Positions 46,909 through 56,910 of a stretch of DNA of 64,000 nucleotides are shown here, one piece after another. Source of the DNA: Paraburkholderia caledonica NBRC 102488 (lineage in GTDB: Bacteria; Pseudomonadota; Gammaproteobacteria; Burkholderiales; Burkholderiaceae). The DNA is taken from positions 62,001 to 126,000 of the forward strand of contig NZ_BAYE01000004.1 in assembly GCF_000685095.1 (NCBI RefSeq), read 5' to 3'. A program made the translations under genes and the position numbers. The notes below the pieces were generated by a model. It was not told where the DNA came from and searched no databases. It saw only the letters and a program-made list of their open reading frames with translations. Each line of letters opens with the position of its first letter. The stretch's first letter is position 1.

Positions 46909-49296
46909 ATGAACGCACCCGAAACTCACAGCTTGATCGGCGCTTCCGTCGAACGTAAGGAAGACTACCGGTTTCTGACCGGCAACGGCCAGTACACCGA
47001 CGACATCCTGCTACCTCAGCAAACCTACGCGGTGTTTCTGCGCTCGCCACACGCGCACGCGAAGATCAACAGCATCGACACGACCGCGGCGAAGCAGTCG
47101 CCGGGCGTGGTCGCGATCTTCACCGGCGCTGATATGGCCGCGGAGAACGTCGGCGGCCTGCCGTGCGGCTGGTTGATCCACAGCACCGACGGCAAGCCGA
47201 TGAACGAGCCGCCGCATCCGATCATCGCGCATACGAAAGTGCGCCACGTCGGCGACCAGGTCGCAGTCGTGATCGCCGATTCGATCAAGGCCGCGAAAGA
47301 TGCCGCCGAACTGATCGAAGTCGACTACGACGTTCTGCCCGCCGTGGTCGATACCGCGCATGCAGCCGACGCAGGCCAGCCGGCCGTTCACGACGAAGTG
47401 CCGGACAATGTCTGCTACAACTGGGGCCACGGCGACAAAGCCGCGACCGACGCCGCCTTCGCCAAAGCCGCGCACGTCACGACGCTCGACATCGTCAACA
47501 ACCGCCTCGTGCCGAACGCGATCGAGCCGCGCGCCGTGAATGCCAGCTATTCGTCGCAGGACGACAGCTACACGCTTTACGTCGCCAATCAGAATCCGCA
47601 CGTCGAGCGTCTACTCATGGCCGCTTTCGTGTTGTCATTGCCCGAGTCGAAACTGCGCGTGATCGCGCCGGACGTCGGCGGCGGCTTCGGTTCGAAAATT
47701 TTCCTTTATGCGGAAGACGTCGCGCTGACGTGGGCGTCGAAGAAAATTCGCCGCCCCGTGAAATGGACCGCCGAGCGATCGGAAGCTTTCCTGTCGGATG
47801 CGCATGGCCGCGACCACGTGACGAAAGCCGAGTTGGCAATGGATGCCGACGGCAAGTTCCTCGCCATGCGCATTCACACCATCGCGAATATGGGCGCGTA
47901 TCTGTCCACGTTCGCTTCGAGCGTGCCGACCATCCTCTACGCGACGCTGCTCGCAGGCCAGTACGCCACCCCCGCGATCTACGCGGAAGTGAAAGCCGTT
48001 TTCACCAACACCGTTCCCGTCGATGCGTATCGCGGCGCGGGCCGTCCGGAAGCGACCTATGTGGTCGAGCGTCTGGTCGAGACCGCCGCGCGCGAGATGA
48101 AGCTCGATCCGGCAGAAATTCGCCGCCGTAATTTCATCCGCGAATTTCCTTATGCGACGCCGGTCGGCCTCACCTACGACACCGGCGACTACGAGACGAT
48201 CCTCGCGCGCTCGCTCGAACTCGCCGATGTGAAAGGCTTCGAGGCGCGCAGGCAGGAATCCGAACAGAACGGCAAGCGGCGCGGCCTGGGTTACTCGTGC
48301 TACATCGAAGCGTGTGGACTCGCACCGTCGAATATTGCCGGCGCGTTGGGCGCTCGCGCGGGCCTGTTCGAAGTCGGGCAGATTCGCGTGCATCCGACCG
48401 GTTCGGTCACCGTGTTCACCGGCTCGCATAGTCACGGCCAGGGTCACGAAACGACCTTCGCGCAAGTGGTAGCTGATCGGCTCGGTCTTCCGCTCGAAAG
48501 CGTCGAGATCGTGCACGGCGACACCGGCCGGATTCCGTTCGGCATGGGCACGTATGGTTCACGCTCTATCGCGGTGGGCGGCTCGGCGATCATGAAGGCG
48601 CTCGACAAGATCGAAACCAAGGCGAAGAAAATCGCCGCGCATCTGCTCGAAGCCGCGGCGGAAGACATCGAGTTCAAAGACGGCGTGTTCCGAGTCGCGG
48701 GCACGGATCGCACCAAGGCATTCGCCGAAATTTCGCTCGCTGCTTACGTGCCGCACAACTATCCGCTCGACGTGCTCGAACCCGGCCTCGAAGAAAGCGC
48801 GTTCTACGATCCGAGCAATTTCACGTATCCGTCGGGCGCGTACATCTGCGAAGTCGAAGTCGATCCGGACACCGGCGTGTGCCGGATCCAGCAGTTCACC
48901 GCTGTGGACGACTTCGGCAACGTGATCAATCCGATGATCGTCGAAGGCCAGGTTCATGGCGGACTCGGTCAAGGCATCGGGCAAGCCATGCTCGAACGCT
49001 GCGTGTACGACAACGACAGCGGTCAACTGCTGTCGGGCTCGTATATGGACTACGCAATGCCGCATGCGTCGGACCTTCCCGACTTCACCGTGGAAACCGC
49101 GAAGGGCACGCCGTGCACACACAATCCGCTCGGCGTCAAAGGCTGTGGCGAAGCAGGCGCGATCGGTTCGCCGCCGGCGGTGATCAACGCGATCATCGAC
49201 GCGCTCGCGCCCTTGGGCGTGACCGATCTGCAAATGCCGGCAACGCCACATCGCGTATGGTCGGCGATTCACGCGGCCAAGCAGGCAGCCCATTGA
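46909..49296 (+). CDS. coxL: Molybdenum hydroxylase large subunit, form II CoxL-like
   Basis: 795 residues from the ATG at 46909. Molybdopterin-binding landmarks: [27 protein letters not shown] and [14 protein letters not shown] with the catalytic Glu. True form I CO dehydrogenase has AYRCSFR with the Cu-linked Cys; here the loop is AYRGAGR, the form II type, whose substrates are not CO in most cases. Likely an N-heterocycle, aldehyde or aromatic hydroxylase. Confidence 0.9.
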   Translation: MNAPETHSLIGASVERKEDYRFLTGNGQYTDDILLPQQTYAVFLRSPHAHAKINSIDTTAAKQSPGVVAIFTGADMAAENVGGLPCGWLIHSTDGKPMNEPPHPIIAHTKVRHVGDQVAVVIADSIKAAKDAAELIEVDYDVLPAVVDTAHAADAGQPAVHDEVPDNVCYNWGHGDKAATDAAFAKAAHVTTLDIVNNRLVPNAIEPRAVNASYSSQDDSYTLYVANQNPHVERLLMAAFVLSLPESKLRVIAPDVGGGFGSKIFLYAEDVALTWASKKIRRPVKWTAERSEAFLSDAHGRDHVTKAELAMDADGKFLAMRIHTIANMGAYLSTFASSVPTILYATLLAGQYATPAIYAEVKAVFTNTVPVDAYRGAGRPEATYVVERLVETAAREMKLDPAEIRRRNFIREFPYATPVGLTYDTGDYETILARSLELADVKGFEARRQESEQNGKRRGLGYSCYIEACGLAPSNIAGALGARAGLFEVGQIRVHPTGSVTVFTGSHSHGQGHETTFAQVVADRLGLPLESVEIVHGDTGRIPFGMGTYGSRSIAVGGSAIMKALDKIETKAKKIAAHLLEAAAEDIEFKDGVFRVAGTDRTKAFAEISLAAYVPHNYPLDVLEPGLEESAFYDPSNFTYPSGAYICEVEVDPDTGVCRIQQFTAVDDFGNVINPMIVEGQVHGGLGQGIGQAMLERCVYDNDSGQLLSGSYMDYAMPHASDLPDFTVETAKGTPCTHNPLGVKGCGEAGAIGSPPAVINAIIDALAPLGVTDLQMPATPHRVWSAIHAAKQAAH

Positions 49297-49318
49297 GACC
49301 CTGAGCGGAGCATTCGAC

Positions 49319-50116
49319 ATGTATTCATTCGAGTATCAACGCGCGACGGATCCGCAAGCGGCCGCCGCAGCCATTTCTGCCGACAGCGACGCCAAGTTTC
49401 TCGCCGGCGGTCAGAGCCTGTTGCCCACCATGCGGCTGCGTCTCGCGCAGCCCTCGCAACTGATCGACGTGACGCGCATTCCCGCGCTCAAGTCGATCGC
49501 CGTCGACGCAAATCTGGTCACAATCGGCGCGGCCGTCTGCCATGCGGACGTCGCCGATCACGCCGAGTTGCGGCGCGTGTCGCCGGCGCTCGCGGATCTC
49601 GCCGCGCATATCGGCGATCGCCAGGTGCGCGCGCTCGGCACGCTGGGTGGCTCACTTGCCAACAACGATCCCGCCGCGTGCTATCCGGCTGCCGCAATGG
49701 GATTGGACGCAACTATCGTCACGCAGCGCCGGCGCATTGCATCGAGCGACTTTTTCGTCGGCATGTACGAGACGGCGCTAGAGCCGGACGAGTTGATCGT
49801 CTCCGTCGAATTTCCGGTTCCCGAGCGCGCCGCCTACGAGAAATTCCGCAATCCCGCGTCGCATTTCGCGCTCGTCGGTGTGTTCGTCGCGAAGTTTGCA
49901 AGCGGTGTGCGCGTTGCGGTGACGGGCGCGGCGGCGTCTGTCTTTCGTGTGCCCGAACTGGAAAGCGCGTTGTCGGCGAACTTCACGCCGGAGTCGGCGC
50001 GAGCGGTCAGTGTGCCGTCGGCGAATCTGAACGACGACATGCATGCGAGCGCCGAGTATCGCGCGCATCTGATCCCCGTTCTGGCGGCGCGAGCGGTCGC
50101 GAAGGCGAACGCTTAG
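49319..50116 (+). CDS. coxM: Molybdenum hydroxylase FAD-binding medium subunit (CoxM-like)
   Basis: 265 residues of the FAD-binding-domain (CO dehydrogenase flavoprotein) family. AGGQSLLPTMRLRLAQP and ALGTLGGSLANNDPAACYPA bind FAD; the C-terminal part is the CO_deh_flav_C domain. Closes the electron path Mo - [2Fe-2S] - FAD of the S-L-M complex. Confidence 0.9.
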   Translation: MYSFEYQRATDPQAAAAAISADSDAKFLAGGQSLLPTMRLRLAQPSQLIDVTRIPALKSIAVDANLVTIGAAVCHADVADHAELRRVSPALADLAAHIGDRQVRALGTLGGSLANNDPAACYPAAAMGLDATIVTQRRRIASSDFFVGMYETALEPDELIVSVEFPVPERAAYEKFRNPASHFALVGVFVAKFASGVRVAVTGAAASVFRVPELESALSANFTPESARAVSVPSANLNDDMHASAEYRAHLIPVLAARAVAKANA

Positions 50117-50272
50117 GCTTGCTTGCTATTGGCTGCTGACGTGTCGAGCGTGGAGCTCGCGCACGTCAGTCGCTCGCATTCGCCAGGGCATGCTGTATCG
50201 CGCAACGAACGCGCTTCACGTTTCATTGACGCTGCATTTGCCGAGCAGACAGCGCGCAGATTCAGGAACGCC

Positions 50273-51160
50273 ATGCACCCCGTTTCAATCGACGACACCC
50301 TCGCGCAACTGGCCGTTCAGAACTACTTCGCGAGCCGCGAGCTTGCGACGGCGTTGTATCTCGCGCTGCGTATGGACCGGCCGTTGTTCGTCGAAGGCGA
50401 GCCGGGCGTCGGCAAGACGGAACTTGCCAAGGCCGCAGCCGGCATGCTCGATACGTCGATGCTGCGGCTGCAATGCTATGAAGGGCTCGACACGGCCAGC
50501 GCGCTATACGAATGGGACTATCCGCGGCAGATCATGGCGTTGCGTCTTGCGGAAGCCGCCGGTCAACGGCCCGATAACGACACCCTGTATCGCGGCGAAT
50601 TCCTGCTCAAGCGTCCGTTGTTGCAAGCGCTGATGCCCGACGAAAATCATCCGGGTGCGCGGCGCGTGTTGCTGATCGACGAAATCGACCGCGCTGATGA
50701 ACCGTTTGAAGCGTTCCTGCTGGAACTGCTCTCCGACTTCCAGGTGTCGATTCCCGAGTACGGCACCGTGCGCGCAACGCAGCCGCCGCTCGTCGTGATG
50801 ACGTCGAACCGTACGCGCGAAGTGCACGACGCGTTGAAGCGCCGCTGTCTCTATCAGTGGATCGGTTATCCGGAACGCGATCGCGAGCTTGAAATTGTCG
50901 CGGCGCGTGCGCCGAAGACATCGGCGGAGTTGCAGCGGCGCGCGGTCGATTTCGTGCACCGTCTGCGCGGCATGGACCTGTTCAAGGCACCGGGCATCGC
51001 CGAAACAATCGACTGGTGCCGCGCGCTCGAAGCACTGTCGGTCACGGAACTCGATCCGCAATCGGTGCAGAACACGCTTGGTGTACTGCTCAAGTATCAG
51101 GACGATCTGGCGCGTGTCGACGCGGATCAGATCGCGCAGTGTCTCGCCGCGCCGGGATAG
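50273..51160 (+). CDS. coxD: MoxR-type AAA+ ATPase (CoxD-like)
   Basis: 295 residues from the ATG at 50273. Walker A GEPGVGKTE, Walker B LLIDEIDRADEPFE and sensor MTSNRTREVHDAL. MoxR/CoxD ATPases help insert the metal-sulfur active site of molybdenum hydroxylases, acting with the VWA protein next to it. The 155 bases before it are open upstream but I see no start with a site. Confidence 0.85.
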   Translation: MHPVSIDDTLAQLAVQNYFASRELATALYLALRMDRPLFVEGEPGVGKTELAKAAAGMLDTSMLRLQCYEGLDTASALYEWDYPRQIMALRLAEAAGQRPDNDTLYRGEFLLKRPLLQALMPDENHPGARRVLLIDEIDRADEPFEAFLLELLSDFQVSIPEYGTVRATQPPLVVMTSNRTREVHDALKRRCLYQWIGYPERDRELEIVAARAPKTSAELQRRAVDFVHRLRGMDLFKAPGIAETIDWCRALEALSVTELDPQSVQNTLGVLLKYQDDLARVDADQIAQCLAAPG

Positions 51161-51165
51161 CGGGC

Positions 51166-52491
51166 ATGACGACGCGACCCTCCGCAAACGAGACAGGCAC
51201 AGGCGCCGACGACGCGACGCGCGCTCAGCGCGTGCCACACGCGGCGGCCGATCCAGCCGCGCCACTTCCTGCCGCGACGCCAACGCTCGCTCGCAACGTG
51301 GTGCATTTCGTGCGCGTGCTGCGCGGCGCGGGCCTGCCGATGTCGCCCGCGCATGCCGTCGATGCGCTCGCCGCGCTGCACTGGATCGACTTGAGCCGCC
51401 GCGACGACGTGCGCGCAGCGCTAGCCGCATCGCTCGTCTCCGCGCCCGACGAGCGCGAGCTTTTCAACGCCGCGTTCGATCTGTTCTGGCGAGATCCGGA
51501 TTGGGAAGGGAAGCTGCGTGCACTGCTTCTGCCGAAGGTCCGCGACGGCCTTCCGCCGCCTAGACGCAACAACCGTCTCGCCGACGCGCTGGCGGTTCGC
51601 GCGCCGCCCTCGTCGAATACGCACAGCCCGCAGGAAACCGAGCGCCAGGAATTGCGCGCGCACGTCACCTTCAGCGCGGAAGAGCGGCTGCGTCATCGCG
51701 ATTTCGACACCCTCTCCGCCGATGAATGGCGCACGCTGCGCCATCTGATCCGCGCTCAGCGTCTGCCCCTTGCGAAGGAGCCGACACGCCGCCTCAAGGC
51801 CGCGTCGCATGGCACGCATGCGGACCTGCGCGCGAGCGCGCGGCAGGCGGTGCGCGCGGGCGGCGACTGGACCGTGTGGAAATATCGCGCGGTGGTCGAG
51901 CGCAAGCCGCCGCTGGTTCTGATGCTCGACATATCCGGTTCGATGAGCAGTTATTCCCGCGCGGTGCTGTATTTCTGCCACGCGCTCGTGCAGTCGCGTG
52001 AACGCCTGCAGGTTTTTCTGTTCGGCACGCGCCTTACCAACGCGACCCGCGCATTGCGCGAGCGAGATCCGGATGTGGCGATTGCCGCGCTCACCGAACA
52101 GGTCGTCGACTGGTCGGGCGGCACGAGAATCGGCGCGGCGCTCGCTGAATTCAACCGGCGCTGGGCGCGGCGCGTGCTGACCGGTCGCGCAACGGTGCTG
52201 CTCGTGACCGACGGCCTCGATCACGAAGCGATCGACGTCCTCCAGCTGGAAATGGCCCGCCTGCGCCGCTTCGCGCACCGTATCGTATGGCTTAATCCGC
52301 TGCTGCGTTTCAGCGGCTTTTCTCCGAAGGCGCGCGGCGTGCAGGCAATCCTGCCCTACGTCGACGCGCATCGTCCGGTTCATAATCTAGACAGCCTGGC
52401 CGCATTCGGCCGCGACCTCGCGCAACTCACGCGCGCGCCGCGTCGGGACGTTGTTGCCATGTCAACCGCAGGAGCAAGTCCATGGAACTGA
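51166..52491 (+). CDS. coxE: VWA-domain protein (CoxE-like)
   Basis: 441 residues from the ATG at 51166, six bases after the coxD-like stop. C-terminal von Willebrand factor A domain with MIDAS LDISGSMSSYS (DxSxS), DWSGGTRIG and VTDGLDHEA. The N-terminal half is Ala/Pro-rich at first and then a helical domain. CoxE proteins pair with CoxD in enzyme maturation. Confidence 0.85.
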   Translation: MTTRPSANETGTGADDATRAQRVPHAAADPAAPLPAATPTLARNVVHFVRVLRGAGLPMSPAHAVDALAALHWIDLSRRDDVRAALAASLVSAPDERELFNAAFDLFWRDPDWEGKLRALLLPKVRDGLPPPRRNNRLADALAVRAPPSSNTHSPQETERQELRAHVTFSAEERLRHRDFDTLSADEWRTLRHLIRAQRLPLAKEPTRRLKAASHGTHADLRASARQAVRAGGDWTVWKYRAVVERKPPLVLMLDISGSMSSYSRAVLYFCHALVQSRERLQVFLFGTRLTNATRALRERDPDVAIAALTEQVVDWSGGTRIGAALAEFNRRWARRVLTGRATVLLVTDGLDHEAIDVLQLEMARLRRFAHRIVWLNPLLRFSGFSPKARGVQAILPYVDAHRPVHNLDSLAAFGRDLAQLTRAPRRDVVAMSTAGASPWN

Positions 52492-53090
52492 CCGAAACTC
52501 ATACGCTGCCGGTTTCGCAACAGCGTACGTGGGATGCGCTGAACGACACCGAGGTTTTGCGCGCCTGCATTCCGGGCTGCGAAAGCATCGACCCGGACGG
52601 CGAGAATGCGTACCTGGTGGCGTTGAGCGCCGCGGTCGGCCCGGTCAAGGCGCGCTTCAAAGGCCGCATGCAATTGACCGATATCGACGCGCCCAACGCG
52701 TACAACATCGTGTTCGAAGGCCAGGGCGGCGCGGCTGGCTTTGCCAAGGGCAACGCGCGTGTCACACTCGAAGCCGACGGCGAAGCAGCAACCAGGCTCA
52801 GCTATACCGCGAATGCGCAGGTCGGCGGGAAGCTCGCGCAGATCGGCTCGCGGCTCGTCGATGGTGCGGCGCGCAAGATCGCCGGCGAGTTCTTCAAGCG
52901 CTTCGGGGCACGATTCGATGGCGAAGGCGCCGGTGCCGTCAGCGATGAAAGCCCTGCAGATGCCGGCGGCGCTGCAGCCGCCGACGCGGAGGGGCACAAT
53001 ACGGCATCGACCGAGGCCGCGGACGGCGAGTCCGGCGGCGATGCAACGAAGAGGAAGAAATCATGGACAGCGTGGATCTCGAAGTCCTGA
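52482..53090 (+). CDS. coxG: CoxG-like SRPBCC family protein
   Basis: 202 residues; its start overlaps the coxE-like gene by 10 bases. SRPBCC fold with ETHTLPVSQQRTWDALNDTE, CIPGCESIDP and QGGAAGFAKGNARVTLE, matching CoxG. The last 45 residues are disordered and acidic, ending in a basic KRKKSWTAWISKS. CoxG anchors CO dehydrogenase to the membrane in Afipia; here it may do the same for this enzyme. Confidence 0.85.
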   Translation: MELTETHTLPVSQQRTWDALNDTEVLRACIPGCESIDPDGENAYLVALSAAVGPVKARFKGRMQLTDIDAPNAYNIVFEGQGGAAGFAKGNARVTLEADGEAATRLSYTANAQVGGKLAQIGSRLVDGAARKIAGEFFKRFGARFDGEGAGAVSDESPADAGGAAAADAEGHNTASTEAADGESGGDATKRKKSWTAWISKS

Positions 53091-54085
53091 AGTCCAGTGC
53101 ACGTTGGCTGGAAGAGGGACATCGCGCGCTACTGGTGACGGTGGTGAAAACGTGGGGCTCGTCGCCGCGCCCGGAGGGCGCGATGCTCGCGGTACGCGAC
53201 GACGGACTCGTAGTCGGCTCGGTGTCGGGCGGCTGCATCGAAGACGACCTGATCGACCGCGTGCGGCAGCGGGGCATCGAGCAGGCGCACCCCGAGGCCG
53301 TGAAATACGGCATCTCGGCGGAAGAGGCGCATCGCTTCGGACTGCCTTGTGGCGGCACGATCCAACTGGTTCTCGAACCGTTGACGCCGCAAAGCGGTAT
53401 CGCCGACCTCTGCAACGCCGTGGAAGAAGGCCGCCTCGTGGCACGCGAACTGGACATGAATTCGGGTGAGGCGCGGCTCGGCAAGGCGCTCGCAACAGAC
53501 GGCGTGCTATTCGACGGCGAGCGTCTACTGACGATTCACGGTCCGCGTTACCGCATGCTCGTGATCGGCGCGGGACAGTTGTCGCGCTATCTGTGCAATA
53601 TTGCCGTGGGTCTCGACTATCAGGTGACGGTCTGCGATCCGCGCGAGGAGTACACAGAAGAGTGGAACATCCCCGGCACGAAGATCGTGCGGACCATGCC
53701 CGACGACACCGTGCTTGACATGAAGCTCGACGAGCGCTGCGCGGTCATTGCGCTCACACACGACCCGAAGCTCGACGATCTCGCACTGATGGAAGCGCTC
53801 AAGACGCCGGCGTTCTACGTCGGCGCGCTGGGTTCGAGGCGCAATAATCAAGCGCGGCGCGAGCGGCTCAAAGAGTTCGACCTGAGCGACACGGAACTGG
53901 CCCGTTTGCATGGGCCGGTCGGCATTTATATCGGCAGCCGCACGCCGCCTGAAATTGCGGTGTCGATTCTCGCCGAAGTGACGGCGGCGAAAAACGGCGT
54001 TTCGTTGCCGACGCTGCTTCAGGTCGAGGGCGCGAAGGCAGCGCGCGAAATTGCGGCTTCCGGCGGGGAAGCCTGCAGCGCGTAA
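53063..54085 (+). CDS. XdhC/CoxF family maturation protein
   Basis: 340 residues, overlapping the coxG-like gene by 28 bases. XdhC_CoxI N-terminal domain (VKTWGSSPRPEGAMLAV, GSVSGGCIEDD, LPCGGTIQL) and a Rossmann C-terminal domain (MLVIGAGQLSRYLCNIA, GSRRNNQARRERL). Such proteins bind Mo cofactor and help sulfurate it before insertion. Last gene of the cluster. Confidence 0.85.
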   Translation: MDSVDLEVLKSSARWLEEGHRALLVTVVKTWGSSPRPEGAMLAVRDDGLVVGSVSGGCIEDDLIDRVRQRGIEQAHPEAVKYGISAEEAHRFGLPCGGTIQLVLEPLTPQSGIADLCNAVEEGRLVARELDMNSGEARLGKALATDGVLFDGERLLTIHGPRYRMLVIGAGQLSRYLCNIAVGLDYQVTVCDPREEYTEEWNIPGTKIVRTMPDDTVLDMKLDERCAVIALTHDPKLDDLALMEALKTPAFYVGALGSRRNNQARRERLKEFDLSDTELARLHGPVGIYIGSRTPPEIAVSILAEVTAAKNGVSLPTLLQVEGAKAAREIAASGGEACSA

Positions 54086-54137
54086 TCGTCTGGACACCCG
54101 GGCGTTCAGCCACATGGCTGGCGCGACGCCCGGCGGC

Positions 54138-54878
54138 TTACATCATTCCGCAAACCACGGCGGCAATCACCGATCCGCCGATCAGCACCACGCCCACCAC
54201 GCGGCGCTTGTTCAGTTCGGTCCACAACAGCACGCCGGTCAGCGAAAGCAGGATCAGCGAGCCGGCGATCGTATCGACCAGCAGCATCCATCCGATGCTC
54301 AAGCCCACGCCTTTGTGCAGATTGGTCATCGTCGCGAGGAAGGAGTTCTGCGTGCGTTTCACCGCGACGAAGCCGTTGCCGACCCAGTACTCGGCTTGCA
54401 CGTTCTGCGCGGGCGCGGCGAATGCAATCTGCCAGAACTCGGGCTGAATCGTGCTGCGGTCGCCCCAGGCCACGGGATGCGCCGGCTCGCGCTTCATCCT
54501 GCCAGGCTTGCCGTCGATCTTCAGTTCGCCCTTGAGCCACTTCGCCATGTCCATCGGCGAACGAAACGGCTTTTCGGGCACGGCCATTTGCAACTCTTCG
54601 ACCTGCGGTTGTCCGGTCGACACTTTCATCGGCCCCGCGCGATGGTTCAGCAGGAAGCCGGTTGCGCCGAACAGGAGTCCGAGCACCGCGCCCCACAAGC
54701 CCACCCAGCCATGCACTTTGCGCAGCCACTTGATGAAGTTCGCGCGCCGCGAACGTTGACGCCGTGCCGCCTGCTCGGCGTCGTCCATCAGATGATGGCC
54801 GGGCCGCTGCTCATGGGCGACATATCGCGAGGCGCCATTGGCAGCAGGTTTCATATCGATCGAATCAGGCGCGTTCAC
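54138..54878 (-). CDS. PepSY-associated membrane protein
   Basis: 246 residues. One membrane segment near residues 55-75 (VHGWVGLWGAVLGLLFGATGFLL), a periplasmic PepSY-like part (75-180), and two further segments from about 190 (SIGWMLLVDTIAGSLILLSL, GVVLIGGSVIAAVV). This PepSY_TM layout is common in genes for iron uptake or ferric reduction. A Fur-like box 200 bases upstream supports iron control. Confidence 0.8.
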   Translation of the reverse strand: MNAPDSIDMKPAANGASRYVAHEQRPGHHLMDDAEQAARRQRSRRANFIKWLRKVHGWVGLWGAVLGLLFGATGFLLNHRAGPMKVSTGQPQVEELQMAVPEKPFRSPMDMAKWLKGELKIDGKPGRMKREPAHPVAWGDRSTIQPEFWQIAFAAPAQNVQAEYWVGNGFVAVKRTQNSFLATMTNLHKGVGLSIGWMLLVDTIAGSLILLSLTGVLLWTELNKRRVVGVVLIGGSVIAAVVCGMM

Positions 54879-55072
54879 ATGATGCTCCAGGCACGGCAGG
54901 TTAAGCCGCCGACCGCGCGCAGACAGGAGCGCGCTCAGAGACGGGCGGCGACGGAATTTTTGAAGGAGAGAGCGGAAAGCTCCGGCTTGCGGTCCAGAGC
55001 CGTCCTGTTGAGAGGCTGGCTGGCAGTCACAGAGGAGGAGAAATGTGACAGGAAGCTGGCGATGCCCTTCAA

Positions 55073-55094
55073 TTGAGAATGGATATCATTACAC
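55073..55094. promoter_or_regulatory. Fur-box-like site
   Basis: GAGAATGGATATCATTACA (55075-55093) matches the Fur consensus GATAATGATAATCATTATC at 13 of 19 positions and lies in a larger inverted repeat AATTG...CAATT. It precedes the PepSY gene. Confidence 0.55.
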
Positions 55095-55127
55095 AATTGG
55101 CGCTTTTGCTCAATCGCGGCAAAAAGC

Positions 55128-56153
55128 TCACACCGGCCACAACGGCCCTTCCTGCATCGCGCCGAGTTGCTCGCGCATTTCGAGGATGCGGTCTTCCCAA
55201 TAACGTTGCGTGTTGAACCACGGAAACGCTGCCGGAAACGCCGGATCGTCCCAACGGCGCGCCAACCACGCCTGGTAATGGATCAGCCGCAGTGTGCGCA
55301 GCGCTTCGACAAGATGCAGTTCACGCGGCTCGAAGTCACAGAAGTCTTCGTAACCGGAGAGCAGATCCGCCAGCGCGCGCGATGCCTCCGCGCGCTCGCC
55401 GGGCAGCAGCAGCCACAGATCCTGCACGGCCGGCCCCATGCGGCTGTCGTCGAAGTCGACGAAATGCGGGCCCGCGTCGGTCCACAGCACGTTGCTCGGA
55501 TGACAGTCGCCGTGCATGCGGAGCATGCGGACCTCGCCGGCCCGCTCGAATGCGCGCTCCACGCCTTCCAGCGCAAGATTGACGACGGTTTCCCAGGCAG
55601 CGCGCACGTCGTCGGGTATGAAGCGGTGCGCGAGCAGAAAATCGCGCGGTTCATAGCCGAACGTCTGACTGTCGAGCGTGGGACGCTCCGTGTAGTCTTG
55701 CGTCTGCCCAACCGCGTGAATGCGGCCGATGAACCGCCCGAGCCATTCAAGCGTATCGCGCCGGTCGAGATCGGGCGCGCGTCCGCCGCGGCGCTCGAAG
55801 ATCGAGAAACGGAAACCATCGAAGGTATGCAGCGTGCGGCCCTCGTACGTACACGCCGGCACGGCGGGAATCTCCCGCGCGGCCAGTTCGGCAACGAACG
55901 CGTGTTCTTCGAGAATGGCGGCGTCGCTCCAGCGATCAGGACGATAGAACTTCGCAACGACGGGCGGGCCGTCTTCGACGCCCACCTGATACACGCGGTT
56001 CTCGTAGCTGTTGAGCGGCAACATGCGCCCGTCGGTACGCACGCCGACTGTGGCGAGCACGCCGTCGAGCGCGTCGAGCACGACTTCCGGCTGGAGCCGG
56101 GCAAAAGGCACGGCGCGGTCCGCGCCGTCCTGTGTATCGAGAATGTCGTTCAT
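55128..56153 (-). CDS. srkA: SrkA/YihE family protein kinase
   Basis: 341 residues from the ATG at 56153; an upstream frame adds 29. Aminoglycoside-phosphotransferase-like fold: MHGDCHPSNVLW (catalytic HGDxHxxN), HFVDFDDSRMG (Mg-binding DFDD) and SYENRVYQVGVEDG in the N-terminal lobe, the SrkA signature. SrkA phosphorylates Ser/Thr and protects E. coli from stress-induced death. Confidence 0.9.
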   Translation of the reverse strand: MNDILDTQDGADRAVPFARLQPEVVLDALDGVLATVGVRTDGRMLPLNSYENRVYQVGVEDGPPVVAKFYRPDRWSDAAILEEHAFVAELAAREIPAVPACTYEGRTLHTFDGFRFSIFERRGGRAPDLDRRDTLEWLGRFIGRIHAVGQTQDYTERPTLDSQTFGYEPRDFLLAHRFIPDDVRAAWETVVNLALEGVERAFERAGEVRMLRMHGDCHPSNVLWTDAGPHFVDFDDSRMGPAVQDLWLLLPGERAEASRALADLLSGYEDFCDFEPRELHLVEALRTLRLIHYQAWLARRWDDPAFPAAFPWFNTQRYWEDRILEMREQLGAMQEGPLWPV

Positions 56154-56252
56154 GCCCGCATTGTGCGCCGCGCCGCCGTCAAAGACGAGTGCGAGTGAAC
56201 ATGGGGGCACGCGTCTGCCGTCAGGCGACAGACGCGCCAAACGGTAATCGCT

Positions 56253-56465
56253 TCAATGCATCTGCGCGCTTGACGGACGCACGAGTTCGCCGGTGTCGAT
56301 AAGGTCTTCGAGGAAAAAGGGTTCAGTGTTCAGTTGCGGCGAAGCGCCGGGCTCGCCGGCATACCACGCCACCATGGCCATGTCGCCGAGAATGCGCATG
56401 ACGATTCCGCGCGCGCCCTGCGGCACGGCGATATGCACTGATCGGACAATGGAACCGATTTGCAT
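56253..56465 (-). CDS. Small conserved-type protein, 70 residues
   Basis: Starts at the ATG at 56465, preceded by GGGGAAA. A compact beta-rich composition (GSIVRSVHIAVPQGARGIVM, GDMAMVAWY) suggests an SH3- or KOW-like small barrel. I do not know its function. It follows srkA's start with a 100-base gap on the same strand. Confidence 0.65.
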   Translation of the reverse strand: MQIGSIVRSVHIAVPQGARGIVMRILGDMAMVAWYAGEPGASPQLNTEPFFLEDLIDTGELVRPSSAQMH

Positions 56466-56910
56466 GATGTTTCCCCGTTCTCCCATAGCCGGCTTTATAA
56501 GTTCGCGCCGGTCAAGGTGATGATAAAAGCGCCGCTTCGCCGGTAACGTTGCGTACGCACCCAAACAGCTGCGCGTGAATACGCGTGAGAGCTTCGAGTC
56601 ATTGTTCCCGTTTTGCGGGGCCTTGGAAAGCGGGAACTGAGGGCGCTTCACCCGTCGTTTCGCTTGATTCGTCGAGACGCGCGGCATCGCGACGAAACCA
56701 TCATAAACCCTCGTGGGCAGAGATATCAAAAACGTGCGGCGTCTGCGCGACTCGCGCGTTGCGGCGCACGCAGGCGCCATTTTCAGCGTATCCTTAACTG
56801 TTTTGCACGAGCGTCGTCTCGCGCGTGGCGGCCACCATCGGGCCGCGCCCGATACGTCGCTGCCGGCTGTTCATCTGCTTTGCTCCGCCTTCTGCTCTTT
56901 GCTCTCTGCC
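56466..56910. other. Intergenic region between divergent genes
   Basis: 445 bases. Frames crossing it, including the long upstream extension of the MFS frame, lack coding character. It holds both promoters; not assigned. Confidence 0.4.

Noticed and set aside
46909..49296. Bona fide aerobic CO dehydrogenase
   Set aside because: The active-site loop is AYRGAGR; the Cys of AYRCSFR needed for the Mo-Cu centre is absent.
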